A stretch of DNA of 64,000 nt. Source: Alloyangia pacifica (lineage in GTDB: Bacteria > Pseudomonadota > Alphaproteobacteria > Rhodobacterales > Rhodobacteraceae). The stretch covers positions 1 to 64,000 of the forward strand of contig NZ_FOZW01000011.1 of the NCBI RefSeq assembly GCF_900116195.1, read 5' to 3'. Made by a program: the position numbers and the translations under genes. Positions 16,786 to 26,600 of this stretch are shown piece by piece. The notes below the pieces were generated by a model that searched no databases, was not told the DNA's origin, and saw only the letters and a list, made by a program, of their open reading frames with translations. Each line of letters begins with the position of its first letter. Positions within the stretch are counted from its first letter, which is position 1.

Positions 16786-19007
16786 TCGACCCCGAGGAGC
16801 CGCTCGAAGTGCAGGTCGCCCGGCAGGCTCGGATCATCGATGCGCTGGTACGCCGTGCCAACCGGCAGCATGAGGTCGGCGGCACCGCCTACGGGGCGTT
16901 CCAGTCGGCCATCGCGCTGCAGGCTCAGGTCTGGGCCAAGACCCGCGATCTCGAGCGCACCACGGACGCGCTGCGCCACGCCCGCGACGACTCGGAGCGG
17001 ATGCGCAAGAACCTTGCCGATGCGCTGGCAGCGCTCGACGGCGGGGTGGCGCTGTTCACCGGTGGCCTGCTCGAGGTCTGCAACGACATCTTCCAGCGGC
17101 TGCTTCCGGACATCTCGGAGCGGTTGCGGCCAGGATTGGAGGTCGGGGCATGCCTGGCGGCCATGGCCGAGAGCGACCACCTGGTGACGGTGGAGGGCAG
17201 TTTCGACGCTGCGCTGGCGCAGGCTAGGCGAGGCAGGGCAGGAGCGTCGGTGGTCTCGCTGGTGATCGAGCTGACAGGCGACCGCTGGTACCAGATCAAC
17301 CTGCAGCGCACGAGCGACGAGAACCTCGTGCTGCTGCTCACCGAGATGACCGGCATCGTGCGCCGCAACCGCTCGGAGAAGGAGAGCCTGATCGACCGCC
17401 AGGCCGACTACCTTCAGGCGGTCTTCGAAAACATGACCTCGGGGGTCTGCACCTTCTCGCCGGTGGGCGAGGTGATGATGTACAACCAGCAGTTCCGTCA
17501 ATTGCTGGGGCTGCCTTATACCATCCTGCAGAAAGGCGTCGAGCTGGAGCGGATGCTCGATTACGTCGCCCAGCACGGGCTGATCACCGAGGCTGCCGAG
17601 CACGACATCGCCCATTGGCTTGACCGGCTGGAGCGACAGGGGCGGCTGCGGCGGCGGCTGCGGCATGCCTCGGGACGGATGCTCGACCTGCACGCGCACC
17701 GGTTGCCCGACGGAGGGGTACTGCTGGAACTGAAGGACGTGACGCTGGAATCCCGCGCCACGGTGATGCTGGAAAACCGGGTGATCGAGCGCACCGCCGA
17801 GCTGACCCGTGCCAACGCGCAGCTCCGCCTCCAATTCGAGGAAAAGGCGCGGGTCGAGGAGGAACTGCGTCTGGCCAAGGAGCGGGCCGAGGCGGCGGTT
17901 TCGTCCAAGACGCGTTTTCTTGCCGCTGCCAGCCACGACCTGCTGCAGCCGATCAACGCCGCCAAGCTGCTGATCGCCACGCTGCTCGACGCGGTGACGG
18001 ACACGCGGTTTGCACCGACGGTAGAGCGGCTCGAGGGCTCGTTCACCTCGATCGAGCAATTGCTTCACTCGCTGCTCGATATCTCGCGGCTGGAGAGCAC
18101 CGACAGCGCGCTCACCGCCTCGGAGCTCTGCCTTGGCACGCTGATGCGCAGCGTCTGGGAGGACCAGACCCCGCTGGCGCAGCGCAAGGGGGTGCGGCTC
18201 GAGGTGGTGCCCAGCATGGTCTTCGTGCGATCCGACCCGATCTACCTGCTGCGCTCGATCCAGAACCTCGTGGTCAACGCGCTGCAATACACGCCCGAAG
18301 GCGGGCGGGTGCTGGTCGGTTGCCGGCGGCGGGGAGGGCGCGTCGAGCTGCAGGTCTGGGACACCGGCATCGGCATCGGGCGCAAGGACCAGAAGCGCAT
18401 CTTCGAGGAATTCGCCCGCGCCGACAATGTCCCGCTTGGCTCGGGCATGGGGCTGGGACTGTCGATCGTCGACCGCACCTGCCGCCAGCTCGGTCACCAA
18501 GTGCGGGTGCGCTCGAAGCCCGGGTCCGGCTCGGTGTTCAGCATAGAGATGGAGATGGTCGAGGGCCGACTCGCCGAGCCCGAGGAGCGCTGCGAGCGCA
18601 GCCCGCCTGCGGCCTACGAAATGGAGCACATCGTCCTGCTGGTCGAGAATGACGTCGACGTGCTCTACGCGTTTTCCCAGAAGCTCGAGCAATGGGGGGC
18701 AAGTGTGCTGGCCGCGCGTTCCATCGACGAGGCGCTGGAGCACGTGCGCGACATTGGTATGCCGCCGGACATCATCCTCGCCGACTACCAACTCGACGGC
18801 GGCGAGACCGGGGATGTGGCGATCGCGGAGATCCGCCGGGCCTGCAGCGCGCATGTGCCTGCGATCATGATCACCGCCAATCGCGGTGACCGGCTGATGA
18901 AGCAGGGCGCGGCGGAGGGGTTCTCGGTTCTGGCCAAACCGGTGCAGCTGGCGCGGCTGCGGTCGCTGATCGAATGGAAGGTGCGCTGGCAAGCGCCGGC
19001 AGATTAA
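16782..19007 (+). CDS. Hybrid sensor histidine kinase (PAS-HisKA-HATPase-REC), cytoplasmic
   Basis: 741 residues without a membrane segment. The N-terminal 215 residues contain coiled-coil stretches; a PAS-like domain follows (about 225-340, FENMTSGVCTFSPVGEV). The HisKA domain carries the phospho-acceptor His385 in AASHDLLQPINA. The HATPase domain (about 480-595) has DTGIGIG and GSGMGLGLSIV. A C-terminal receiver has Asp668 in ILADYQLDGGE. This architecture matches the NahK/ErcS-like soluble hybrid kinases that control quinoprotein alcohol oxidation. The REC may act in a phosphorelay with the regulator encoded upstream. Confidence 0.92.
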   Translation: MIDPEEPLEVQVARQARIIDALVRRANRQHEVGGTAYGAFQSAIALQAQVWAKTRDLERTTDALRHARDDSERMRKNLADALAALDGGVALFTGGLLEVCNDIFQRLLPDISERLRPGLEVGACLAAMAESDHLVTVEGSFDAALAQARRGRAGASVVSLVIELTGDRWYQINLQRTSDENLVLLLTEMTGIVRRNRSEKESLIDRQADYLQAVFENMTSGVCTFSPVGEVMMYNQQFRQLLGLPYTILQKGVELERMLDYVAQHGLITEAAEHDIAHWLDRLERQGRLRRRLRHASGRMLDLHAHRLPDGGVLLELKDVTLESRATVMLENRVIERTAELTRANAQLRLQFEEKARVEEELRLAKERAEAAVSSKTRFLAAASHDLLQPINAAKLLIATLLDAVTDTRFAPTVERLEGSFTSIEQLLHSLLDISRLESTDSALTASELCLGTLMRSVWEDQTPLAQRKGVRLEVVPSMVFVRSDPIYLLRSIQNLVVNALQYTPEGGRVLVGCRRRGGRVELQVWDTGIGIGRKDQKRIFEEFARADNVPLGSGMGLGLSIVDRTCRQLGHQVRVRSKPGSGSVFSIEMEMVEGRLAEPEERCERSPPAAYEMEHIVLLVENDVDVLYAFSQKLEQWGASVLAARSIDEALEHVRDIGMPPDIILADYQLDGGETGDVAIAEIRRACSAHVPAIMITANRGDRLMKQGAAEGFSVLAKPVQLARLRSLIEWKVRWQAPAD

Positions 19008-19133
19008 GGGGCCAGCTACCGGTTGCCCGGGCGGGGGCGGAAGGCCGGGCCGGCACCGACAAAAGTCGGCAATGACAGACGGGGCAGGGCGCGTAGGCTG
19101 CCCATTGGAAGAACTCGCGGGAGGAGACGGAGC

Positions 19134-19805
19134 ATGCGCAAGACATTGGCCCTGATCGCCATGCTGGGCGCGCTGGCGCTGCCGGCAGTGGCGGCGACCA
19201 CCGAGGCGGAAGAAACCTACGGGCTGCTGTTCCGGCAAGGCACGCTCGACACGGTAAGCCGCGACGCGGTGCTGCGCTACACGCGCGCGGTGCACAACAG
19301 CGCCGATCCCGAGGCGGCGGAGCGTGGCAGCGGTGATATCTCACTCTCCTTCGACGCGCAGCCCGAAGCGGTTCTCGCGAACCTGCAGTTCCTGCAGGAC
19401 GGCAAGCACCGCAACCTTGGCAGCTTTCCGGCCAGCGTCGGCAACCCGATGATCATGTATTTCTACGAGACGGTGATCCGTGACATGGCGGAAACCGCCG
19501 GGGGCTCACCGTTCTACATTCGCAACCGGGTGAAGGAATCGCTGGTGCGCCCGGCGCAGATCGAGACCGGCGAGGCGGACTACCAGGGCCGCCGGATCGA
19601 GACCAGCACTGTGACCCTGCGCCCCTTCGCCGAGGACCCAAACCGCGCGAGAATGGCAGGGTTCGGCGATCTGGAACTGCGGGTAACCATGTCGGAGGAA
19701 GTGCCGGGCTGGTACCTCAGCCTCGTGGCCAAAGCCCCGGATGCCGAGGGCGCGGCCGAGGGCTACCTGTCGGAGCTGCGCTTTGAGCGGGTGGCGGCGC
19801 AATGA
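19134..19805 (+). CDS. Conserved periplasmic protein of the C1 cluster, function unknown
   Basis: 223 residues with a signal peptide ending AVA near residue 20. The start ATG 19134 follows GGGAGGAGACGG. The mature part is mixed alpha/beta without cysteines; the segment GNPMIMYFYETVIRDM, then IRNRVKESLV, is its most distinctive part. No enzyme motif was recognised. It overlaps the next small gene by four bases and follows the kinase by about 126 bases. Similar proteins tend to lie near quinoprotein clusters, so a link to alcohol oxidation is plausible but unproven. Confidence 0.65.
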   Translation: MRKTLALIAMLGALALPAVAATTEAEETYGLLFRQGTLDTVSRDAVLRYTRAVHNSADPEAAERGSGDISLSFDAQPEAVLANLQFLQDGKHRNLGSFPASVGNPMIMYFYETVIRDMAETAGGSPFYIRNRVKESLVRPAQIETGEADYQGRRIETSTVTLRPFAEDPNRARMAGFGDLELRVTMSEEVPGWYLSLVAKAPDAEGAAEGYLSELRFERVAAQ

Positions 19806-20161
19806 TCCGGGCGGCGGGCTTGGCCCTGGCCCTGGGGCTGGCAACGCCCGGGGCGCTTGCCGCGCAGAGCCTGGCGGAACGGCTCAACGACTACCCGACG
19901 GAGGTGCGCGCGGATTACGTCTTTGGCTGCATGGCTTCGAACGGGCAGAGCCGCGAGAGCCTGCGCAAATGCGCCTGCTCGATAGACGAGATCGCCGCCA
20001 TCCTGCCCTATGACAAATACGTCGAGGCCGAGACCGTGCTGTCGCTGCGGCTGACCGGCGGCGAGCGCATGGCAATCTTCAACAGCTCGGCGATGACCGA
20101 CGGCATCGTGGCTGAGCTGCGCCGGGCGCAGGCCGAGGCCGAAGTGGTGTGCTTCTTCTGA
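19802..20161 (+). CDS. Small periplasmic protein with Cys-rich motif, function unknown
   Basis: 119 residues with a signal peptide ending LAA near residue 20. The mature protein is helical and has four cysteines: FGCMASNG, KCACS and a final VVCFF. The spacing suggests disulphide bonds rather than haem binding (no CxxCH). The ATGA overlap with the preceding gene implies translational coupling. It is the last gene of the C1 region; IS debris begins about 55 bases later. Confidence 0.65.
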   Translation: MIRAAGLALALGLATPGALAAQSLAERLNDYPTEVRADYVFGCMASNGQSRESLRKCACSIDEIAAILPYDKYVEAETVLSLRLTGGERMAIFNSSAMTDGIVAELRRAQAEAEVVCFF

Positions 20162-20216
20162 GCTGGTACGCGGCAGACGGCGAGAGGCAGAAGAACCCGG
20201 GATGACATGAGCCCCG

Positions 20217-21080
20217 CTGAGCCAGGTGAACCGCCCAAAGTTTTCCGGAGGCTGCTTACCGTTAGTTGCGCGGCCACGTATTCAGTTTCCAGAGCGGCGT
20301 CGAAGTTCGCCTCCGCCTCGGCTGGCGGTATGTTCCCGATCTGCTCAAGGAGGCGGCGGTTGCTGAACCAGTCGACTCATTCCAGCGCCGAGTATTCGAC
20401 GGCGCGAAGCTGCGCCATGGGACGCGGCCGTGGATGACCTCCGCTTTGAGCAGGCCGTTGTTGGTTCCGGCCGAGGCATTGTCATAGGTGTCGCCAACGG
20501 CCGCGAAGGAACGCCGTCGGTCCGAGTGACGATGGCGGCGACCGAAGGCTCGAAGCCAGCCTCACCCAGCCTCTCGGTGTAGCGAATGGGCAGATATTGC
20601 GAGCCGCGATCGCTGTGATGCACCAGCCCCATGGCCTTTGTCGGCCTTCGGTCATGGACCGCCTGCTCCAGTGCACCCAGCACGCACCCTGCTAGGGCTG
20701 ACGTGCTGGCGCCCCAGCCGACAATCTTGCGGGCATAGGCATCGATGACGAAGGCGACATAGGCGAACCCCTTCCAGATTGCGACGAAGGTGAAATCGTC
20801 TTGCATCGGTCTCGGACCGATGGCGCCTCGATGGACGACCCCAACGCATGTCCGGCGCCAGCCCGCGAGACTCGCGGTTCAGCTTGTCCGGCGAGCATGG
20901 GACCTTCTTGTCCGGGAACGGAGTACTGTCCGGCGTGCCGCGGAGCGAGGCATTATCCGCCACTGGCCCGAGGACAGTGGCGAGCGCTTTGGATGCCCAT
21001 GTCCTTCATCAGCCTTGCCTCCGTGCGCCGGGCGACATCGAAGCCTTCCCGGGCGAGTTGCCGCCAGACCTTGCGGTCAC
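20217..21080 (-). pseudogene. IS3-family transposase (orfB) remnant, frameshifted
   Basis: Read on the minus strand, pieces of an IS3-type integrase-core transposase appear in order but in different frames: RKVWRQLAREGFDVARRTEA, then DFTFVAIWKGFAYVAFVIDA, GLVHHSDRGSQYL, a frameshift near 20510, and the C-terminal IPPAEAEANF-like end near 20330. Stops and frameshifts exclude an active enzyme. The region near 20217-20250 looks like the degraded IS terminus. The 5' part is joined directly to an IS30 fragment. Confidence 0.75.
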
Positions 21081-21510
21081 CACGGCGGGCGGTGTGGTGC
21101 TCGGGCAGGTACCACTCGAACTCCTGCGCCATGCCTTCCTTCGAGTAGAAGAAGCGGTAGATCGTCGCCTGGCAGACCCGGAGCTTCGCACCTTCTGATT
21201 TCGTAGCTGCGGATGGCAGATCAGCTTGCGCTGGCGGGCGCGTCGATTGATGGCTTTCTTATGCGCGGCAGCGCCATGGTAGCCTTCATCTCCCGGCGGG
21301 CCTTCATCGCTGAACCAGTTCCGCTTGAGCTCGCGGCAAATGGTGGCTTTCGAGCGCTGCAGCACGCGCGCCATCTCCAAGACAGATACCTTCGCAAGCT
21401 TCCCGCGTTCGATCTGAACATGTGCCCTGACGCTCAGTTGGGCGTATACTGCTCCCATGGCAGACTCTCTCCATTAGATAACCATCTGTTTCCTAATGGG
21501 GGTCGCACTT
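21080..21510 (-). pseudogene. IS30-family transposase N-terminal remnant
   Basis: On the minus strand from about 21458, the product begins with the IS30 helix-turn-helix (YAQLSVRAHVQIERGKLAK, then ATICRELKRN). A frameshift near 21190 moves the frame to QATIYRFFYSKEGMAQEF and YLPEHHTARR, typical of IS30. The sequence then stops being IS30 and continues as IS3. The TAATGGGGGTCGCA stretch near 21500 resembles the IS30-type terminus. The catalytic DDE region is gone. Confidence 0.75.
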
Positions 21511-21687
21511 GAAGGTAGCGCGCACGGCTAAACGCGTACATCTCTCATAAGGATAGTTATGTTAATACGAGGAATTCTCAATTCGGCGCTGGCAGGTGTG
21601 CATGCATCCTAGCTGAACTGCAGTTCGTGTACCAAGTCACGCCGGCTGGGTCCCCGTGCTGGGATGGGAACATCGGCGTGCAGCGCG

Positions 21688-22386
21688 TCAGGGAGCCTGC
21701 AGGAACCCCAAGAATTCCCCGACGGCTGGCATGAGCACCGGCGTCGCGGCGTCGCAACCAAGCAACCGGTTGGTCATCCTCTCTTCGAGCCTGAGGCGCT
21801 CTCCCAGCATCGCCTCACCGCCGGCCAGATCGCCCGTGGCACAGCGCTGGCGCGCCTGCGCGAAGACCACCCAGCGCATGCGCCACGCGTGCTGCAGCAG
21901 ATCGACCGTCATGTCGACGTCGATCACGTCGAAAATCCCCTCCCGAACGCCCTCTTCCACGAGCGTGCGCATCAACGGGGTCGCACGCCGACGCGCTTCT
22001 TGCTCGAGCTTGAGGAAGATCGCCTCATTGCCCGCCATCATGGCGATCCGGATGACGCCCATGATCTTGTCGGCGTGCTCCAACTCCCAGCGGGTGGTGC
22101 CGCCGAGATAGGCCGTGAACCGCGCGGCGGCGCCGCCTTCGCTGCGCTCGTAAACCGCCTGACCGGCAGAATTGCTGGCCTCGGTGAGCCGCAGCAGCAC
22201 CGCGGCGAGAACGTCGTCCTTCGATGTGAAGTGATGATAAAATCCGCCCTTGGAGATGCCCGCCGCATCGAGCAGCAGCGCCACGGTCACCTCCTCCCAC
22301 GGGTGGGTGGACAGAAGGTCGGTGGCAACGTCGAGGATCGCGGTGCGGCGATCTTCGGCGGACATTCTGGAACGTTTGGTGTTCAC
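21688..22386 (-). CDS. TetR-family transcriptional regulator of the adjacent RND efflux genes
   Basis: 232 residues. The TetR helix-turn-helix (about residues 14-60) reads RRTAILDVATDLLSTHPWEE, then LLLDAAGISKGGFYHHFTSK, with the usual GxFYxHF end. The C-terminal part is helical and should bind an effector. It is transcribed divergently from the efflux genes, with a 19-base palindrome in the gap. By analogy with similar layouts it is a repressor of both units, released by a pump substrate. Confidence 0.9.
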   Translation of the reverse strand: MNTKRSRMSAEDRRTAILDVATDLLSTHPWEEVTVALLLDAAGISKGGFYHHFTSKDDVLAAVLLRLTEASNSAGQAVYERSEGGAAARFTAYLGGTTRWELEHADKIMGVIRIAMMAGNEAIFLKLEQEARRRATPLMRTLVEEGVREGIFDVIDVDMTVDLLQHAWRMRWVVFAQARQRCATGDLAGGEAMLGERLRLEERMTNRLLGCDAATPVLMPAVGEFLGFLQAP

Positions 22387-22417
22387 GATTACGTTCTCCG
22401 TCAGCTCTGGCCTTGAT

Positions 22418-22436
22418 TACCGACCGACCGTCGGTA
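22418..22436. promoter_or_regulatory. Probable TetR operator (inverted repeat)
   Basis: TACCGAC-CGACC-GTCGGTA: a perfect 7-bp inverted repeat, which also contains the 13-base palindrome ACCGACCGTCGGT at 22423-22435. It lies 32 bases from the tetR start and about 55-75 bases from the efflux adaptor start, where it could block both promoters. Confidence 0.75.
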
Positions 22437-22491
22437 TGTAAAGCGGCTCAGACGTCATTTCGATCACGCCTTGATGAGCGAGAGTAGCAGC

Positions 22492-23670
22492 ATGACCGAA
22501 CACCCCGCCGCCGAGGCGACGCCCGAAGCTCTGCGGTTCGAGACCGACCGCGGCTCGTCGCGCCCGTTCTGGATCGCGATTTCCCTGGTCGCCGCCATCA
22601 TTCTTTGGATGGGCAGCGGTTTCTTCCTGCCCGGCTCCGAGCCCGCGGCGGAAGCCGCCGCCGACGATCCGCTGCCGCCGTCGGTCATGGTCCTGCAGTC
22701 CAAGGCCGAGCCGGTCACCCTCAGCTACCGCGCCGAAGGTCAGGCGCTGCCCGACCGCGATACCGACGTCATCGCCGAAACCGCAGGCACGGTGATCGAA
22801 ATGCCCTTTGCCAAGGGCGACCGGGTGCAGCGCGGCGACGTGCTGGCTCGGCTCAATTCCGCCCGCGCCGAGGCGGCGCTCACCCAAGCCGAAGAGCAGC
22901 GGGCCAATGCGCAGCGCGAGTTCGACAACGCCGCGCAGCTGTTCGAACGCGGGGTCGCCACCAACGACCGGCTGTCCGAGGCCCGCGCGGCGCTCGCCGC
23001 CGCCGAGGCCGATGTCGCCAGCGCCGAAGAGGCCATCGAAAATCTCGTCGTCGAGGCCCCCTTTGCCGGGCGCATCGAAGGGCTTCCCGCAAGCGAGGGG
23101 GAGTATGTGCAGGCCGGGGCCACGATCTCGCGCGTGGTCGACAATGATCCGCTGACCGTCGCCATTCAGGTGCCGCAACAGGCGTTGAGCCGGATCCGCG
23201 AGGGGCAGAGCGCTGAAGTGAACTTCATCACCGGCCAGACGCGCGAGGGCCGGGTCAGCTTTGTCGGTGCCGCAGCCGCCTCGGAGACCCGCACCTTCCT
23301 GACCGAGATCGAGGTCGAAAATCCCGGCGGCGAGGTGCCCGCCGGTGTGTCGGCGCAGGTGACAATCCCCACCGGCGAGACCACGGCCCATCGCGTCGCC
23401 CCGTCGATCATCTCGCTGGACGAGGCCGGGCAGATCGGCCTCAAGACGGTCGAGGACGGGCGCGTCGCCTTCCATCCGATCCAGATCGTGAAGACAGAGA
23501 TCGACAGCGTCTGGGTCACCGGGCTCGAGGACGACGTCACGATCATCACCGTGGGCCAGGGCTTTGTGCGCGACGGCGAAGAGGTCCGCGCCGAGCCTCA
23601 GGAAGGAACCGAACAGGTCTCGGATGCGGCCGCAGGTGTTCCGCTCGAGATCGCGGAGGACAAGCCGTGA
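22492..23670 (+). CDS. RND efflux periplasmic adaptor (membrane fusion protein)
   Basis: About 392 residues. A single N-terminal membrane anchor (about residues 25-45, PFWIAISLVAAIILWMG) is followed by the split barrel-sandwich (lipoyl) hybrid domain, a helical hairpin (AEEQRANAQREFDNAAQLFERG) and beta-barrel and membrane-proximal domains, the MexA/AcrA layout. ATG 22492 has a weak GAGAG seven bases upstream; ATG 22474 is in frame and also possible. The stop overlaps the permease start (GTGA). No outer-membrane channel gene is adjacent, so a shared TolC-like protein is expected. Confidence 0.9.
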   Translation: MTEHPAAEATPEALRFETDRGSSRPFWIAISLVAAIILWMGSGFFLPGSEPAAEAAADDPLPPSVMVLQSKAEPVTLSYRAEGQALPDRDTDVIAETAGTVIEMPFAKGDRVQRGDVLARLNSARAEAALTQAEEQRANAQREFDNAAQLFERGVATNDRLSEARAALAAAEADVASAEEAIENLVVEAPFAGRIEGLPASEGEYVQAGATISRVVDNDPLTVAIQVPQQALSRIREGQSAEVNFITGQTREGRVSFVGAAAASETRTFLTEIEVENPGGEVPAGVSAQVTIPTGETTAHRVAPSIISLDEAGQIGLKTVEDGRVAFHPIQIVKTEIDSVWVTGLEDDVTIITVGQGFVRDGEEVRAEPQEGTEQVSDAAAGVPLEIAEDKP

Positions 23671-26600
23671 ACAGCCTGATCGACGCCGCCTTCTCCCGTG
23701 GCCGGGCGATGATGATCCTGCTGGGGATGATCCTCGCCTTCGGCGCCGTGGCCTATATCTCGATCCCCAAGGAAGCGAACCCCGAGGTCCCGCTGCCGCT
23801 GGTCTATGTCAGCACCACGCTCGACGGCATCAGCCCGTCCGACGCCGAACGCCTGCTGATCGAGCCGATGGAGGCCGAGTTCGGCGCCATCGAAGGGCTC
23901 GAGAAAATGTCCGCCGAGGCCACCGAAGGCTTTGCCAGCGTGCAGCTCGAGTTCGCCGCCGGCGGCGATATCGACGAGGCGCTCGACAAGGTGCGCGAGG
24001 CTGCCGACACCGTGCAGAGCGACCTGCCCGAAGATGCCACCACGCTCAACGTTACCGAGATCAACACTGCGCTCTTCCCGATCATCACCGCCGTGCTCTC
24101 CGGCCCCCTCCCCGAGCGAACCCTCAATGACGTCGCCGAGGCGGTTCAGGACAAGCTCGAGGCGCTGCCCGGCGTGCTGGAAGTGGACATCGGCGGCGCG
24201 CGCGAGGAATTTCTCGAGGTGCTGATCGACCCGACCGTCTTCCAGACCTACAACCTCAGTTTCGAGACGCTGACCAGCCAGCTGCAGCGCAACAACCAGC
24301 TGATCGCCGCGGGTGCCATCGAGACCGGCGGCGGGCGCATCGTGCTGAAGGTGCCCGGCCTGATCGAAGACCTCGAAGACGTCATGGCCATGCCGGTAAA
24401 AGTCGACGGCACCACCGTCGTCACCTTTGGCGATGTCGCCACCGTGCGCCGCACCTTCGAAGATCCCACCGGCTATGCGCGCATCGACGGCCAGCCCTCG
24501 CTGGCGCTGGAGGTCACCAAACGCTCGGGCGCCAATATCATCGACACCGTCGCCGCCACCAAAGCGGTCATCGACGAGATGAGCTCCGACTGGCCAGAGA
24601 GCCTGCGCGTCACCTACCTGCAGGACCAGTCCGAGCAGGTGAAGACCTTGCTTTCCGACCTCGAGGCCAACGTCATGGCCGCCGTCATGCTGGTGATGAT
24701 CGTCATCGTATTCGCGCTCGGACTTCGCTCGGCAATCCTCGTCGGCCTGTCCATTCCGGGCGCCTTCCTCGCCGGCGTCGCCATCATCTGGGCGATGGGG
24801 TTCACCATGAACATCGTGGTGCTTTTCGCGCTGATCCTCGTTGTGGGCATGCTGGTCGATGGCGCCATTGTCACCGTCGAGCTTGCCGACCGTCGCCTGC
24901 AGGAGGGCGACAGCCCCAAGGCCGCCTATGCCCATGCCGCGAAACGCATGGCATGGCCGATCATCGCCTCCACCGCGACCACGCTATCGGTGTTCTTCCC
25001 GCTGCTGTTCTGGACCGGGCTGATCGGGCAGTTCATGAAATACCTGCCGATCACCGTGATCCTGACGCTGGGCGCCTCGCTCTTCATGGCGCTGATCTTC
25101 ATCCCCGTGCTCGGGGGTATGATCGGGCGCAACCAGCCGCAAACCGCCAAGGCAAAGGCCACGCTGCACGCCGCCGAGCGCGGCGATCCGCGCCGCATCC
25201 CCGGCTTTACCGGCGCCTACGTGCGGCTCTTGGAGCGCGCGATCCTGCGGCCATGGACCACCGTCGTTCTGGCGCTGGCGCTGCTGCTCGGCGGGTTTGC
25301 CCTCTATGGCCAGTTCGGCCGCGGCATCTCGTTCTTTCCCTCGGTCGAGCCGGAATTCATGCAGGTGCAGGTGCGTGCCCGCGACAACCTGTCGATCTAC
25401 GAGCGTGACGATCTCGTCCGCAAGGTCGAGGACAGGCTCACTGGCACCGAGGGCATAGAGAGCGTCTACGCCCGCTCGACCATGAGCGCGGGTGGCGGCG
25501 AGGAAGACGTGATCGGCACTCTGCAGCTCGACCTTGTTGACTGGCAGGCGCGTCGCACCGCCGCCGAGATCGGCGAGGACATCCGTGCCAAGATGGCCGA
25601 CATCGCCGGCATCGACGTGCAGGTCGAGACCGAAAGCGGCGGCCCGTCCAGCGGCAAGCCGGTGAACCTGCGCGTCTCGGCCGAAGATTTCACCGAGCAG
25701 AGCGCGGCGGTCGATAAGGTGCTGGCGGCGATGGAGCGTGTCGGCGGGTTCACCGATGTGACCGACACCCGCCCGCTGCCCGGCGTCGAGGTGGCGATCA
25801 ACGTCGACCGCGCCGAGGCCGCGCGCTTTGGCGCCGATGTCAGCCTGCTGGGACAGGCGGTGCAATTGCTCACCCAAGGCATCACAGTCACCGACTATCG
25901 CCCGCCGGACGCTGACGGCGAGCTCGACGTGCGGGTGCGCTTCCCGAACGACTCGCGCTCGCTGTCGGAACTGACCAACCTGCGTGTGCCCACTTCGGCG
26001 GGGCTCGTACCGATCTCCAACTTCGTGACCTTCGAGCCGGTGGAGCGCGTCGGCGTCATCCGCCGCATCGACGAGCAGCGCGTCACCACCATCGAGGCCA
26101 ATGTCGCGCCGGGGCTGCTGGTCAATGATCAGGTCACCGCCCTGCGCGCCGCGCTTGTAGAGGCCGATCTGCCCGACAGCGCGAGCTATGAGTTCGCGGG
26201 CGAGGCCGAGGACCAGCAGGAGTCGATGACCTTCCTGGCGCTCGCCTTCGTCGCCGCCATCGTGCTGATGTTCCTGATCCTCGTCGTTCAGTTCAACAGC
26301 TTCTACCAGTCCTTCGTGGTGATGAGCGCCATTGTCTTCTCGATCGGGGGCGTGCTGCTGGGGCTGATCGTCACCGGACGCCCCTTCGGCATCGTCATGG
26401 GAGGCGTCGGCGTGATTGCCCTTGCGGGCATCGTTGTGAACAACAACATCGTGCTGATCGACGCCTATAACGACCTCCGCAAAGGCGGGCTCTCGCCGCT
26501 CGAGGCTGCGCTGCGTACCGGCGCGCAGCGTCTGCGCCCGGTGGTGCTCACCTCAATCACCACGGCACTGGGGCTGATGCCTATGGTCTTGGGGATGAAC

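Noticed and set aside
16698-19295. An 865-residue minus-strand open frame opposite the hybrid kinase
   Set aside because: The plus strand encodes a complete kinase with all motifs. The minus frame is low-complexity in His, Gln and Arg and lacks any recognised domain.
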